Of a stretch of DNA of 64,000 nt, positions 21,215 through 29,820 are shown piece after piece. Numbering within the stretch: the stretch's first letter is position 1; each line of letters begins with the position of its first letter. The position numbers were made by a program, and so were the translations under genes. Origin of the DNA: an uncultured Mucispirillum sp. GTDB taxonomy: Bacteria > Chrysiogenota > Deferribacteres > Deferribacterales > Mucispirillaceae. The notes beneath the pieces are model-generated. The model ran no database searches, was not told where the DNA came from, and saw only the letters and a list, made by a program, of their open reading frames with translations. The stretch spans positions 1 to 64,000 of the forward strand of contig CALUZC010000007.1 of NCBI GenBank assembly GCA_944325215.1, in the 5' to 3' direction.

Positions 21215-22021
21215 ATGATAAGAACATACTCATCACAAGAACATATAGAACAGTTAAATATTGCTGTTAAGGTGGAAAATGTTACAGTTGAATATAAAGG
21301 TAAACCAAACCTTTTTAATGTAAATATGGAAGTTCCATGCGGAGTGCTTTTAGCTGTTCTTGGTCCTAATAATTCAGGAAAAACCACATTACTAAAAACA
21401 ATGGCAGGCATAGAAAAACCAACAGCAGGTAATGTTTATATTTATTCAAAACCAACTCATGCTGCAAAAAATGATTTAGCTTATGTTCCTGAAAGAAATA
21501 TGGTTAACTGGGATTTTCCAATAAGCCTTTTTGACCTTGTTTTAATGGGTTCTTACAACAGGCTTAGACGGGTAGAACACCCTAAAAAGAAAGATAAGGT
21601 AATAGCTTGGGAAGCATTAGAAAGAGTGGGCCTTGAAAAATTAGCTAAAAAAAGTATATGTGATTTATCTCGTGGAGAAAAACACAGAGCATTAATTGCA
21701 AGGGCATTAGTGCAGGACGCTAGAATTTATGTTATGGACGATCCTATGGTGGCAGCCGATGAAGAAAGTATAAATATTATAGTGGAAGTGCTTCAGGAAT
21801 TGAGAGCAAAGAAAAAAACTGTAATAGTGTCACACCATGAGTTTGTAACAATTCCTAGGTATTTTGATATGGTTGCACTTTTAAATGTTAAACTTTTAGG
21901 TATGGGCAAAACAGAAGATATATTAACTGAAGAAAACTTTGAAAAAACTTATGGAATGAGTGCTGGTATGATTAAAAATATAAGACTTTATATGGACGAA
22001 AGCCATGATAGAAATAAGTGA
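21215..22021 (+). CDS. Metal ABC transporter ATP-binding protein
   Basis: A 268-residue ABC ATPase. Walker A is GPNNSGKT (50-57), the signature is LSRGE (151-155) instead of LSGGQ, Walker B is IYVMDD (171-176), and the switch His lies in IVSHHE. The residue after the Walker B aspartate is Asp176 where the catalytic glutamate is expected, an unusual conservative swap that may slow hydrolysis. About 18 residues precede the ABC core. Overlaps the next permease gene by 17 bases, so assembly with TroC/D-type permeases is expected. Confidence 0.9.
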   Translation: MIRTYSSQEHIEQLNIAVKVENVTVEYKGKPNLFNVNMEVPCGVLLAVLGPNNSGKTTLLKTMAGIEKPTAGNVYIYSKPTHAAKNDLAYVPERNMVNWDFPISLFDLVLMGSYNRLRRVEHPKKKDKVIAWEALERVGLEKLAKKSICDLSRGEKHRALIARALVQDARIYVMDDPMVAADEESINIIVEVLQELRAKKKTVIVSHHEFVTIPRYFDMVALLNVKLLGMGKTEDILTEENFEKTYGMSAGMIKNIRLYMDESHDRNK

Positions 22022-22907
22022 TACTTTTATTTTTAATACTATGCTAAAAAGTGCTTCTTTTTTAGGATTAAGCAGTGGTATGCTTGGTGTTATACTTTCA
22101 TACCAAAGAAGAAGCATAGAAATTAATGCTCTTGCTGCTGGTTCATTTGTAGGTATATTAGTATTTTATCTTTTAGCAGGGGTTGGTGTATATATTAGTC
22201 CTTATATATTTGAGCAGATAGATAAGTATGTATTTTCATTTATTGGCTCTATTGTTGGAGCATTATTTATGATAGTGCTGCTTCATATATTATACAAAAC
22301 AGACAGGCTCCATATGCATATAATCCAAAGTTTAATGACAGCCGTTATGCTTGGTGTTGGCATAACTTTAATAACATATATTCGCCATACAGGTGGTTCC
22401 TTAGATTCTGGTATTGATATATATCTTTTTGGCGAAAAAACATCATTAACAAGTGAAGAATTTGTATTTTTAAGAGTAATAGCTACAGCTATTGTTGTTA
22501 TTTTATTACTCTATTTTTCACGATTAAAAATAGTAGTTTTTAATAAAGATATAGCTTTAACAACACATTTTCATACATCATTTTATTATTTTTTAGTAAA
22601 TATTATGGTTATATGTTTAGTAGCATTTTCTATTAAGATTATGGGAGTATTTTTATCTGTTTCTATATTTTTAATTCCTGCAGTTACTGCAAGGTTATGG
22701 AGTAACAGGTTATTTATTATCATGATAACAGCAGGGTTAATTGGTGCAGTTAGTGGAGCTTTAGGAACTACAGTTTCGGGGCTTTTAGGTAATATTACAC
22801 TAGGTATTTCCATTACATTAATACTTGCTGTTATTTTCATTATATCACTTATAATATCTCCATATAAAGGGATTTTGGGTAAAAAGCTTTATTCAGGAGG
22901 TAAGTAA
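22005..22907 (+). CDS. Metal ABC transporter permease (TroC/MntB type)
   Basis: A 300-residue integral membrane protein of the ABC-3 family with about eight or nine hydrophobic segments; hallmark stretches are MLKSASFLGLSSGMLGVILSY near the start and VSIFLIPAVTARLWSNRLF near residue 220. It forms the channel with its partner encoded next. It overlaps the ATPase gene by 17 bases and abuts the second permease (stop at 22905-22907, ATG at 22908), which indicates a tightly coupled operon. Confidence 0.88.
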   Translation: MIEISDTFIFNTMLKSASFLGLSSGMLGVILSYQRRSIEINALAAGSFVGILVFYLLAGVGVYISPYIFEQIDKYVFSFIGSIVGALFMIVLLHILYKTDRLHMHIIQSLMTAVMLGVGITLITYIRHTGGSLDSGIDIYLFGEKTSLTSEEFVFLRVIATAIVVILLLYFSRLKIVVFNKDIALTTHFHTSFYYFLVNIMVICLVAFSIKIMGVFLSVSIFLIPAVTARLWSNRLFIIMITAGLIGAVSGALGTTVSGLLGNITLGISITLILAVIFIISLIISPYKGILGKKLYSGGK

Positions 22908-24032
22908 ATGTTTTCAATGGAGTTTGAATTAGTATTAGTAATAACATTATCGGCTGTTACATGCTCAATACCAGGGGCATTTTTAGTAATGCGTAAAAAT
23001 TATTATGCGGCAGATACATCAACCCGTTCTGCTATGTTTGGTATTTCTATTGCATTAATATTTTCAGCGTTTTTATCTTCGCCATTAGTAATAATATTTG
23101 GTTCTCTAACTGCTATTTTAGGTATGTTCCTTATAAAAAAAATTAAAGGAATAACGCATTTTAGGTCAAAGGGTATATCTATTATTGTTTCATCAACTTT
23201 ACTATGTTTAGGTATTTTAATAGCTACTAATTTTTCGTTTAATAAATCATCTGAATTTGATTTATCAATTATTTATCTTGGAGAAACAGCATTTACTTAT
23301 TTTAACAGAGTGCGTATTGCTGGAGTTGATATAGGCTCTTATGCTTTTTATTCTATTTTATTAGTAATGATTATAAATATAGTTATAGTTACTGTATTTT
23401 ATAAAGAGTTTAAAATAGATGGTGTAGATAAAAATTATGCAGCCTCCATTCAAATGAAGGAAGAAACAATTGATTTATTACTAGTTGTAATGACGGCTTT
23501 AAGTGTATCTGTATCATTTCAAACAGCAGGTATTTTTATGACTACTGCTTTTATATTAGGGCCTGCTGCTGCTGCACTTTTTTACACTAAAAGGCTTTCT
23601 ACACTTGCTTTTGTATCCGTTTTTATTTCCTCTATTGCCTGCCTAGTAGGTTTTAGCATAGCATGGCCTAATTATGTATCTATTTCTGGTTCAATTGTAT
23701 CGTTTATTGGAATATTGTTTATATTATCAGTGCTTTGTGCACCAGAAGAAGGCATTATAAAAAAATATTTTGATTATTTAGCCGAACAAAAAAAACTTGA
23801 TGAATATATTATTTTAGATATATTAAATACTCAAAGCATTGATAATTCTTCTAGTTCCATAAATGAAATACTTGCTGTCTCATTAAACTGGAAAGTGTTG
23901 CGAGTATCATATATTGTAAATAAATTAAAAGCAGAAAAGAAGCTGGAAGATATTAATGGTAAAGTTATTATTACAGATGAAGGTAAAAATATTGTAGAGC
24001 ATTTTATGAAAACACAAAATTGTTTTCATTAA
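22908..24032 (+). CDS. Metal ABC transporter permease with C-terminal winged-helix-like domain
   Basis: A 374-residue permease of the ABC-3 family. Residues 1-275 hold the membrane domain (AAALFYTKRLSTLAFV and preceding FILGPAAA are the conserved region). About 95 residues follow (EEGIIKKYFDYLAEQKKLDEY... LRVSYIVNKLKAEKKLE... VIITDEGKNIVEHF) that look like a small winged-helix domain resembling DtxR-type regulators. Such tails occur on TroD-like permeases of spirochetes and others. GGAGG lies before ATG 22908. The tail may bind metal or DNA and feed back on transport; this is inference. Confidence 0.85.
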   Translation: MFSMEFELVLVITLSAVTCSIPGAFLVMRKNYYAADTSTRSAMFGISIALIFSAFLSSPLVIIFGSLTAILGMFLIKKIKGITHFRSKGISIIVSSTLLCLGILIATNFSFNKSSEFDLSIIYLGETAFTYFNRVRIAGVDIGSYAFYSILLVMIINIVIVTVFYKEFKIDGVDKNYAASIQMKEETIDLLLVVMTALSVSVSFQTAGIFMTTAFILGPAAAALFYTKRLSTLAFVSVFISSIACLVGFSIAWPNYVSISGSIVSFIGILFILSVLCAPEEGIIKKYFDYLAEQKKLDEYIILDILNTQSIDNSSSSINEILAVSLNWKVLRVSYIVNKLKAEKKLEDINGKVIITDEGKNIVEHFMKTQNCFH

Positions 24033-24052
24033 GCGATAATAAGGAGCAGTAT

Positions 24053-24358
24053 ATGGCAAAAATAAGATTAGTTAAATTAATAAGTGGCGACTTTGTTGTA
24101 GGGGTTGACGAAGAAGAAAAGAAAGGCATAAAAAATATAGGTTCTTTACAGTTTGTACCAGCAGAAAATGGTGGTATGTCTGTGGCATTAATCCCTTATG
24201 GTTTTCCTTTTGAAGATGAATTTAAAGGGTTTATACCAAATGATAAAATCCTTTATGAAATAGAAAAAGTGCCAGAAGATTTACAAAATAAATATACTGA
24301 AGCAACATCAGATATTAAATTAATATCAGGCTCAAACAACGGTAATATAATATTATAG
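24053..24358 (+). CDS. Conserved small hypothetical protein
   Basis: A 101-residue protein starting MAKIRLVKLISGDFVVGVDE; ATG 24053 is chosen over 24020 because GGAG lies eight bases upstream and the longer start overlaps the permease. It is predicted beta-rich with a segment VALIPYGFPFEDEFKGFIPNDKI that looks SH3- or Sm-like. No family is recognised. It starts 20 bases after the permease and ends one base before the Nudix gene, so it belongs to the same transcript. Confidence 0.65.
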   Translation: MAKIRLVKLISGDFVVGVDEEEKKGIKNIGSLQFVPAENGGMSVALIPYGFPFEDEFKGFIPNDKILYEIEKVPEDLQNKYTEATSDIKLISGSNNGNIIL

Positions 24359-24359
24359 C

Positions 24360-24896
24360 ATGAAAAAAGACTGGAAGTTTATAAAAGAAGAAAAAGTTTT
24401 TGATGATACTATTTTATCTATTAGACATTTGGAATATAAGTATGAAAAAATAGATAAAAATATGGTGTTTACTGTCCAAGATATGAGCAACTGGGCATTA
24501 ATAGTGCCTGTTTTAGAAAGTGATGATTTTGTAGCAGTTAGGCAGTTTAGAGTTGGAACAAATAGTGATACTTTAGAGTTTCCGGGTGGTGCAATAAATA
24601 ATCAGGAAGAACCAATAAAAGCAGCAGAGCGAGAACTAGAAGAAGAAACAGGGCTTAAAGCAAAGAAAATAGTTCCCATAGGAATAATGGATCCAAATCC
24701 TGCATTTATGACAAATAAATGTTTTGTTTTTGCTGCTCTTGGCTGTAGTTTTACAGGAAAAATTTCTCTTGATTTATTTGAAGATACTGTTGCATTAACT
24801 ATAACAGAAAAAGATTTACAGCAAAAAATAAAATCTGGTGAGTTTAGCCAAAGTTTATCTATTGCGGCTTACTCTTTATATAAGAATAATTTATAA
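24360..24896 (+). CDS. Nudix hydrolase, ADP-ribose pyrophosphatase type
   Basis: A 178-residue Nudix protein. The Nudix box runs from GGAINNQEEP to AERELEEETGL, fitting G-x5-E-x7-R-E-U-x-E-E-x-G-U exactly, with magnesium-binding glutamates. The N-terminal beta domain (VFTVQDMSNWALIVPVLESD, VAVRQFRVG) and overall length match ADP-ribose diphosphatases such as NudF. It hydrolyses nucleoside-diphosphate compounds in the cytoplasm. Its TAA shares its last base with the ATG of the hemW-like gene. Confidence 0.88.
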   Translation: MKKDWKFIKEEKVFDDTILSIRHLEYKYEKIDKNMVFTVQDMSNWALIVPVLESDDFVAVRQFRVGTNSDTLEFPGGAINNQEEPIKAAERELEEETGLKAKKIVPIGIMDPNPAFMTNKCFVFAALGCSFTGKISLDLFEDTVALTITEKDLQQKIKSGEFSQSLSIAAYSLYKNNL

Positions 24897-25978
24897 TGCG
24901 TGGTTTATATATTCATATTCCATTTTGTAATAATTTATGCCCATACTGCCATTTTTATTCTGTGGTGGATAATGACGGCAGTTTGCAGGAAAAATATATT
25001 TTTGCATTAATAAAAGAAATGCAGATGCTTGAAAATAAGGTGTTTGATACAATTTATATAGGTGGTGGAACTCCGTCTGCATTAAATATCTTATTATTAG
25101 AAAAGCTTATTAATGCTATTGATAGTAATATTATATATAAAGGCAGTGAGTTTAGTATAGAAGCAAACCCTGAAAGTGTAACAGATGATTTTATATCGCT
25201 TATACATAATAGTAAAATCTCTAGAGTATCACTTGGTGTGCAGAGTTTTTTTGATGATGTTTTAAAACTTTTAGGGCGTATCCACTCAGGAAAGCAGGCT
25301 GAAAAGGCTGCTTATAAAATTTTAAATATTAATAAAGATTTAAATATGGATATTATATATGATATACCATATACTGATAATCTAAAAAGTATGAAAACAC
25401 TAAAAAAAGTGATAGATATTAACCCAAGCCATATTTCAGCATACTCATATGATGCTGAAGATACAGGGTATTTAAAAGGCTTTAATAATGATGATACTTT
25501 ATTTTTAGAAATAGAAGAGTTTTGCGAAACACATGGATTTTATAAATATGAAACATCTAACTTTGCAAAAGCTGGAAAAGAAAGTATTCATAACAGTTTA
25601 TACTGGCAGGGAGAAGAATATACAGGGCTTGGTGTATCTGCTTATTCTATGGTTTATATTGATAAAAATATGAGAAAGAGATATAATCATGGAAATAATA
25701 TAGAAAAATATATTATTAACCCAGAACATATTGAAAATATTGAGATAATTTCCAGTGAAGATGCTTTAATTGAAGATATAATCTTTGGGCTGCGTATGAA
25801 GAAAGGTGTAAATTTAGCAAATTTAGAAAAAAAGTTTGGCAAAATCGATAAAAATTTGTTAAATAAAATAGAAGAAAATATTAATAATGGACTATTAGTA
25901 AGAGAAGGGCAATGTATCAAAACAACAAAAAGAGGAAGTCTTGGTTTAGAGTGGTTATCCTGCTCCTTACTTCCGTAA
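24896..25978 (+). CDS. hemW: HemW-like radical SAM protein
   Basis: A 360-residue radical SAM protein starting MRGLYIHIPFC with cluster cysteines C11, C15 and C18 in CNNLCPYCHF. Further HemW/HemN-type motifs follow: IYIGGGTPS, EANPES, RVSLGVQSF and YEISNFAK-like YETSNFAK. It has the HemW C-terminal domain and length. HemW is a heme-binding chaperone that delivers heme to cytochromes; it lacks coproporphyrinogen oxidase activity in tested cases. The neighbouring gene encodes a tetraheme cytochrome, which fits such a role. The 3' end overlaps the cytochrome gene by 67 bases in another frame. Confidence 0.88.
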   Translation: MRGLYIHIPFCNNLCPYCHFYSVVDNDGSLQEKYIFALIKEMQMLENKVFDTIYIGGGTPSALNILLLEKLINAIDSNIIYKGSEFSIEANPESVTDDFISLIHNSKISRVSLGVQSFFDDVLKLLGRIHSGKQAEKAAYKILNINKDLNMDIIYDIPYTDNLKSMKTLKKVIDINPSHISAYSYDAEDTGYLKGFNNDDTLFLEIEEFCETHGFYKYETSNFAKAGKESIHNSLYWQGEEYTGLGVSAYSMVYIDKNMRKRYNHGNNIEKYIINPEHIENIEIISSEDALIEDIIFGLRMKKGVNLANLEKKFGKIDKNLLNKIEENINNGLLVREGQCIKTTKRGSLGLEWLSCSLLP

Positions 25979-26238
25979 TAATTTCAACAAGTTTTTTTAT
26001 TAATAATGGTGTTGCAGGCTGTGCTGGTGATTGTATGACTTGCCACCCTAAATTAATAGGTGATATTACACATTTACCACTGACTACATGTATTAAATGC
26101 CATGAGCCAGTGCAAAATAAAGCATTGGAGGAGGCTAAAGGTGGCTGTGGGGACAGGTGTTTTCAATGCCATGAGCAGTGGCCAAAAGATGGCAGCCATG
26201 CACCACTTAATAAATGCCTTGATTGCCATGAAAAATAA
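25912..26238 (+). CDS. Small periplasmic tetraheme cytochrome c
   Basis: A 108-residue protein with a basic n-region (KKRK) and signal helix (residues ~13-30), then four CxxCH heme-c attachment sites: CMTCH, CIKCH, CFQCH and CLDCH. Two are preceded by another Cys-Gly/Ala-Asp (CAGDC, CGDRC), a pattern of small anaerobic multiheme cytochromes. It would carry electrons in the periplasm. The start at ATG 25912 keeps the full signal peptide but overlaps hemW by 67 bases; GTG 25950 would cut away the basic n-region. AGAAGGG lies just upstream of the ATG. Confidence 0.85.
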   Translation: MYQNNKKRKSWFRVVILLLTSVIISTSFFINNGVAGCAGDCMTCHPKLIGDITHLPLTTCIKCHEPVQNKALEEAKGGCGDRCFQCHEQWPKDGSHAPLNKCLDCHEK

Positions 26239-26255
26239 GTGTTGAGGGTAGTATC

Positions 26256-28010
26256 ATAAAAAAAGTTTTTAGGTTAATGTGGCCATATTTTGCACCATAT
26301 AAATGGCTAATGTTTCTTGCGATTATCGCATCAATTATTACAGCATCTACAAATGGTGCTTTAGCTGTTGCTGTAAAATATGTGTTTGATAATATGTTTA
26401 AGCCAAATGATTATACATATTTATATATCTTACCAATTACGGTTGTGCTTATATATGTAGCAAAAAGTAGTTTTTTATTTATGCAGGGTTTTTTAATGAG
26501 CTTTATAGGAAATAAAGTTATAGAAAAACTTAGAAATGAAACATTTGAAAAGATGATTCGTTTACCTGTTAAATATTATTCTGACCAGTCAACTGGTGCA
26601 TTAATGAGCCGTATTACAAATGATATAAACTTGGTCCAGTCATCTATTCCTACAATTATAAGTATGTTTAGGGCAGTGCTTACAATGATAGGCTTAATAG
26701 GTGTTATTATATATATGAACTATAAATTAGCATTAATAGCTATTGTTTTATACCCAATATTTATTTTTCCTCTTTCTATTATTAGTAAAAAATTAAGGAA
26801 ATACAGTCATTTAGGGCAGGAAAGAATGGGTGATTTAACAAGTGTTTTACAAGAATCTTTTTCTGGTATTAGGGTTGTAAAAGCTTTTGTAGCAGAAGAT
26901 AAAGAGGTAGAACGATTTGAAAAAGCAAATGCTCAAACTATAAAATATGCTAATAAAAGTGTATTAGCAGGAAACCTTGCCTCCCCATTAACTGAAGCTT
27001 TAGGTTCATTTGGTATTGGAGCTGTTTTACTGATGGGTGGTTATCAAGTAATTAGTGGCACATCTACTACAGGGACATTTATTGCCTTTTTAGCAGCACT
27101 TGTACAAATTTATGAGCCTGTAAAATTATTTGCTAACTCTAATAATGCACTACAGGCTTCTATTGCTGCAACTGACAGAGTATTTTCTATGTTTGATGAG
27201 GAAGATGAAGTAATAGAAAATAAAGGCCGTATAGAATGTCATGCAGAAGGCAAAGATATTGAATTTAAAAATATTAGCTTTAAATATAAAGATAATATAT
27301 ATGCATTAAAAAATATATCTTTTAATGTAAAAGCAGGTTCAACTGTTGCTTTTGTTGGTCCAAGTGGTGCAGGAAAAACTACTTTAGCACACTTAATAAC
27401 AAGGTTTTATGATGTAACTGAAGGGGCAATATTAATAGGTGGTATTAATATTAAAGATTATGATTTATATTCATTAAGGCATAATATTGCAACAGTTTCC
27501 CAAGATGCATTTTTATTTAATGATACTATTAGAAATAATATTAGTTACAGTAAGGAAAATGCTACTGATGAAGAAATTAAAAATGCAGCTAGGGCTGCCT
27601 ATGCTGATGAGTTTATTGAAAATTTTCCTGAAAAATATGATGCATTATGTGGGGAACGTGGAGTAAAACTTTCTGGTGGTCAAAAACAGCGTATAACAAT
27701 TGCCAGAGCATTACTTAAAAACCCACCGATTTTAATACTTGATGAGGCAACAAGTGCACTAGATACTGAAAGTGAAAGAGTTGTGCAAAAAGCACTGGAT
27801 AATTTAATGAAAGGTAGAACTTCTTTTGTAGTAGCCCACAGGTTAAGCACGATATTAAATGCTGATATAATAGTAGTTTTTAATAATGGTGGTATTGAAG
27901 CAATAGGCAGGCACGAAGAGATTTTAGTAAGTTCACCAACTTATAAAAATCTTTATGAAATGCAGTTTAAAGTAGAAGAAATGGAAAACATAACAGCAGG
28001 CAAGGAATAA
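26256..28010 (+). CDS. MsbA-like ABC exporter (lipid A/lipid flippase type)
   Basis: A fused membrane-plus-ATPase half-transporter of ~584 residues. Six membrane helices (1-310) are followed by an ATPase domain with Walker A GPSGAGKTT, signature LSGGQKQR, Walker B ILILDEAT and a switch His in VVAHRLST. GAGGG at 26244-26248 is seven bases from ATA 26256, which would start MKKVFRLMWPYFAPYKW-like sequence matching family N-termini; the first ATG, 26277, has no good Shine-Dalgarno and loses seven of those residues. ATC 26253 is another option. It begins an LPS cluster (GT9, GT2, lpxK), so lipid A-core export across the inner membrane is the likely job. Confidence 0.85.
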   Translation: MKKVFRLMWPYFAPYKWLMFLAIIASIITASTNGALAVAVKYVFDNMFKPNDYTYLYILPITVVLIYVAKSSFLFMQGFLMSFIGNKVIEKLRNETFEKMIRLPVKYYSDQSTGALMSRITNDINLVQSSIPTIISMFRAVLTMIGLIGVIIYMNYKLALIAIVLYPIFIFPLSIISKKLRKYSHLGQERMGDLTSVLQESFSGIRVVKAFVAEDKEVERFEKANAQTIKYANKSVLAGNLASPLTEALGSFGIGAVLLMGGYQVISGTSTTGTFIAFLAALVQIYEPVKLFANSNNALQASIAATDRVFSMFDEEDEVIENKGRIECHAEGKDIEFKNISFKYKDNIYALKNISFNVKAGSTVAFVGPSGAGKTTLAHLITRFYDVTEGAILIGGINIKDYDLYSLRHNIATVSQDAFLFNDTIRNNISYSKENATDEEIKNAARAAYADEFIENFPEKYDALCGERGVKLSGGQKQRITIARALLKNPPILILDEATSALDTESERVVQKALDNLMKGRTSFVVAHRLSTILNADIIVVFNNGGIEAIGRHEEILVSSPTYKNLYEMQFKVEEMENITAGKE

Positions 28011-28016
28011 TACATT

Positions 28017-29054
28017 ATGTTTAAATTTAAAAGGATAGATAAAGAGCCTAAAAGTATTATTATTTCTAGAACTGATAAAATTGGAGATTTAGTTCTTTCA
28101 GTCCCTGCCATATCTACTGTTAAAAAAATGTATCCCAATGCAAAATTATATGTATTAGTAAGAAAATATAATATGGAAGTAGTAAAAGGATATACATTTA
28201 TTGATGGTGTTCTTGCAATAGATGACTGCCCTAAAAAAGAACTTTATAAAAAAATAAAGCAAATTAAGGCAGATATTTTTATTGCATTATATTCTGATAC
28301 TACAGTGCTAAAACTATCATTAAAAAGTGGTGCAAAATACAGGGTTGGGCCACTTTCTAAACCACTTTCTTTTTTCATATATAATTGTGGTTTGAAACAA
28401 AAACGTTCAGAATCTATAAAAAATGAAGCTGAATATAACCTTGATTTAGTAAAGCATCTTGATAAAGAGTTGTTTGAAAAACAAAAGATTACAATTGACA
28501 GGCTGCAGTATGGCAGAACGAATCATAATAAAGCATTAAAATTTTTAAATGAAAATGCTATTTATAATTACGTCCTAATCCACCCTTTTACTGGTGGTTC
28601 TACTAAAAATTTTACAGTAGATGAGTATATAAAAGTTATAAAGGGCTTAAATAATGCAAACCCATCATTACAGATTGTAGTTACTTCATCACTAGATGAT
28701 ATGAAAATGGCAGAATATATAAAATCTTCCTGTAGCAATATATATATTTTTGCATCATCATCAATTTTAGAACTGGCAGCAGTAATTGATAAATGCAAAG
28801 TATATGTTGGTGCCAGCACTGGACCAAGCCATATAGCAGGTAATTTATGTAAGCCTTCAGTATGTATTTATCCTAATTATAGAGTGCTTTCTCCTACAAG
28901 ATGGGGGCTTTATGGTAATAATGATAGAACAACATATATAATCCCTGATAAAAATATGGCAGAAAAAGATTATAATGATAGAACTTTTGATAATATAACA
29001 GATGAAATTATTAATGAAACAGTAAAAGCTGTGCTGGATAAATTACATGGATAA
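28017..29054 (+). CDS. Glycosyltransferase family 9 (heptosyltransferase-like)
   Basis: A 345-residue GT9 protein. N-terminal IIISRTDKIGDLVLSVPAIS is the acceptor-side motif (D-x-I-G-D-x-V), and the C-terminal half has VLIHPFTGGSTKNF and VGASTGPSHIAGNLCKPSV, the donor-binding region with the S/T-G-P-x-H-x-A signature. It most likely adds a heptose or related sugar to the LPS core in the cytoplasm. It overlaps the GT2 gene by eight bases and follows the exporter by six, so it is an operon member. Confidence 0.88.
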   Translation: MFKFKRIDKEPKSIIISRTDKIGDLVLSVPAISTVKKMYPNAKLYVLVRKYNMEVVKGYTFIDGVLAIDDCPKKELYKKIKQIKADIFIALYSDTTVLKLSLKSGAKYRVGPLSKPLSFFIYNCGLKQKRSESIKNEAEYNLDLVKHLDKELFEKQKITIDRLQYGRTNHNKALKFLNENAIYNYVLIHPFTGGSTKNFTVDEYIKVIKGLNNANPSLQIVVTSSLDDMKMAEYIKSSCSNIYIFASSSILELAAVIDKCKVYVGASTGPSHIAGNLCKPSVCIYPNYRVLSPTRWGLYGNNDRTTYIIPDKNMAEKDYNDRTFDNITDEIINETVKAVLDKLHG

Positions 29055-29817
29055 TAAACTAGATTTATCTGTGGCTATAATTACATTTAATGAGGAAAAA
29101 CGGCTTGGAGCCACTTTAGAAAGTATATGTGATATTGCTTCAGAAATAGTGGTAATTGATAGCTTTTCACAGGATAGAACAGTTGAAATAGCAAAAAAAT
29201 ATAATGCAAAAGTTTTTCAAGAACAATGGAAAGGATTTGTTGCACAAAAAAACTCATTAACATCTAAATGCAGCCATAATTTTATATTATATCTTGATGC
29301 TGATGAAGTAATAAGTAGTGAATTAAAACGGGAAATAGTAAAAGCTATTAGTAAGCCATATGCAGATGGTTATTATTTACGAAGAAAAACTCATTATTTA
29401 GGTAAGCTTTTAAACTATGCATGGCAAAAAGATGAACGGCTAAGACTTGTGAAAAAATCAGCAGAACCATTATGGAAAGGTGAGATTGTCCACGAAGAAC
29501 TATTTATAAAGGGCAAAACATCACTGCTTAACGGGTATATAATTCATTATTCATATAAAGATATTAAAGACCACTTTACAAAAACCATAAATTATGCAAA
29601 CCTTTCTGCTAAAAGTTACTATAATAAAGGTAAAAAACCTAGTATTAGCAAGCTAGTATTTAGTCCATTTTTTTCCTTTTTTAAGCTTTATATTTTAAAA
29701 AAAGGATTTCTTGATGGTGTTGGTGGCTTAATAGCTGGTTTTAGTGCATATGTATATGTGTTTTTAAAATATGCTTTTTTATGGGAAATGTATCTAAATA
29801 AAAAGGAACAGGATTAA
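29047..29817 (+). CDS. Glycosyltransferase family 2, WaaE/KdtX-like
   Basis: A 256-residue GT2 enzyme. GT-A signs are LSVAIITFNEEKRLGATLES, VVIDSFSQDRTVEIAKKY and the metal/nucleotide motif LDADE. The C-terminal part has HEELFIKG and a family-typical hydrophobic tail (GLIAGFSAYVYVFLKYAFLWE). Homologs such as WaaE add glucose or heptose to the inner LPS core. Overlaps the GT9 gene and ends three bases before lpxK in the same frame. Confidence 0.85.
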   Translation: MDNKLDLSVAIITFNEEKRLGATLESICDIASEIVVIDSFSQDRTVEIAKKYNAKVFQEQWKGFVAQKNSLTSKCSHNFILYLDADEVISSELKREIVKAISKPYADGYYLRRKTHYLGKLLNYAWQKDERLRLVKKSAEPLWKGEIVHEELFIKGKTSLLNGYIIHYSYKDIKDHFTKTINYANLSAKSYYNKGKKPSISKLVFSPFFSFFKLYILKKGFLDGVGGLIAGFSAYVYVFLKYAFLWEMYLNKKEQD

Positions 29818-29820
29818 TAT

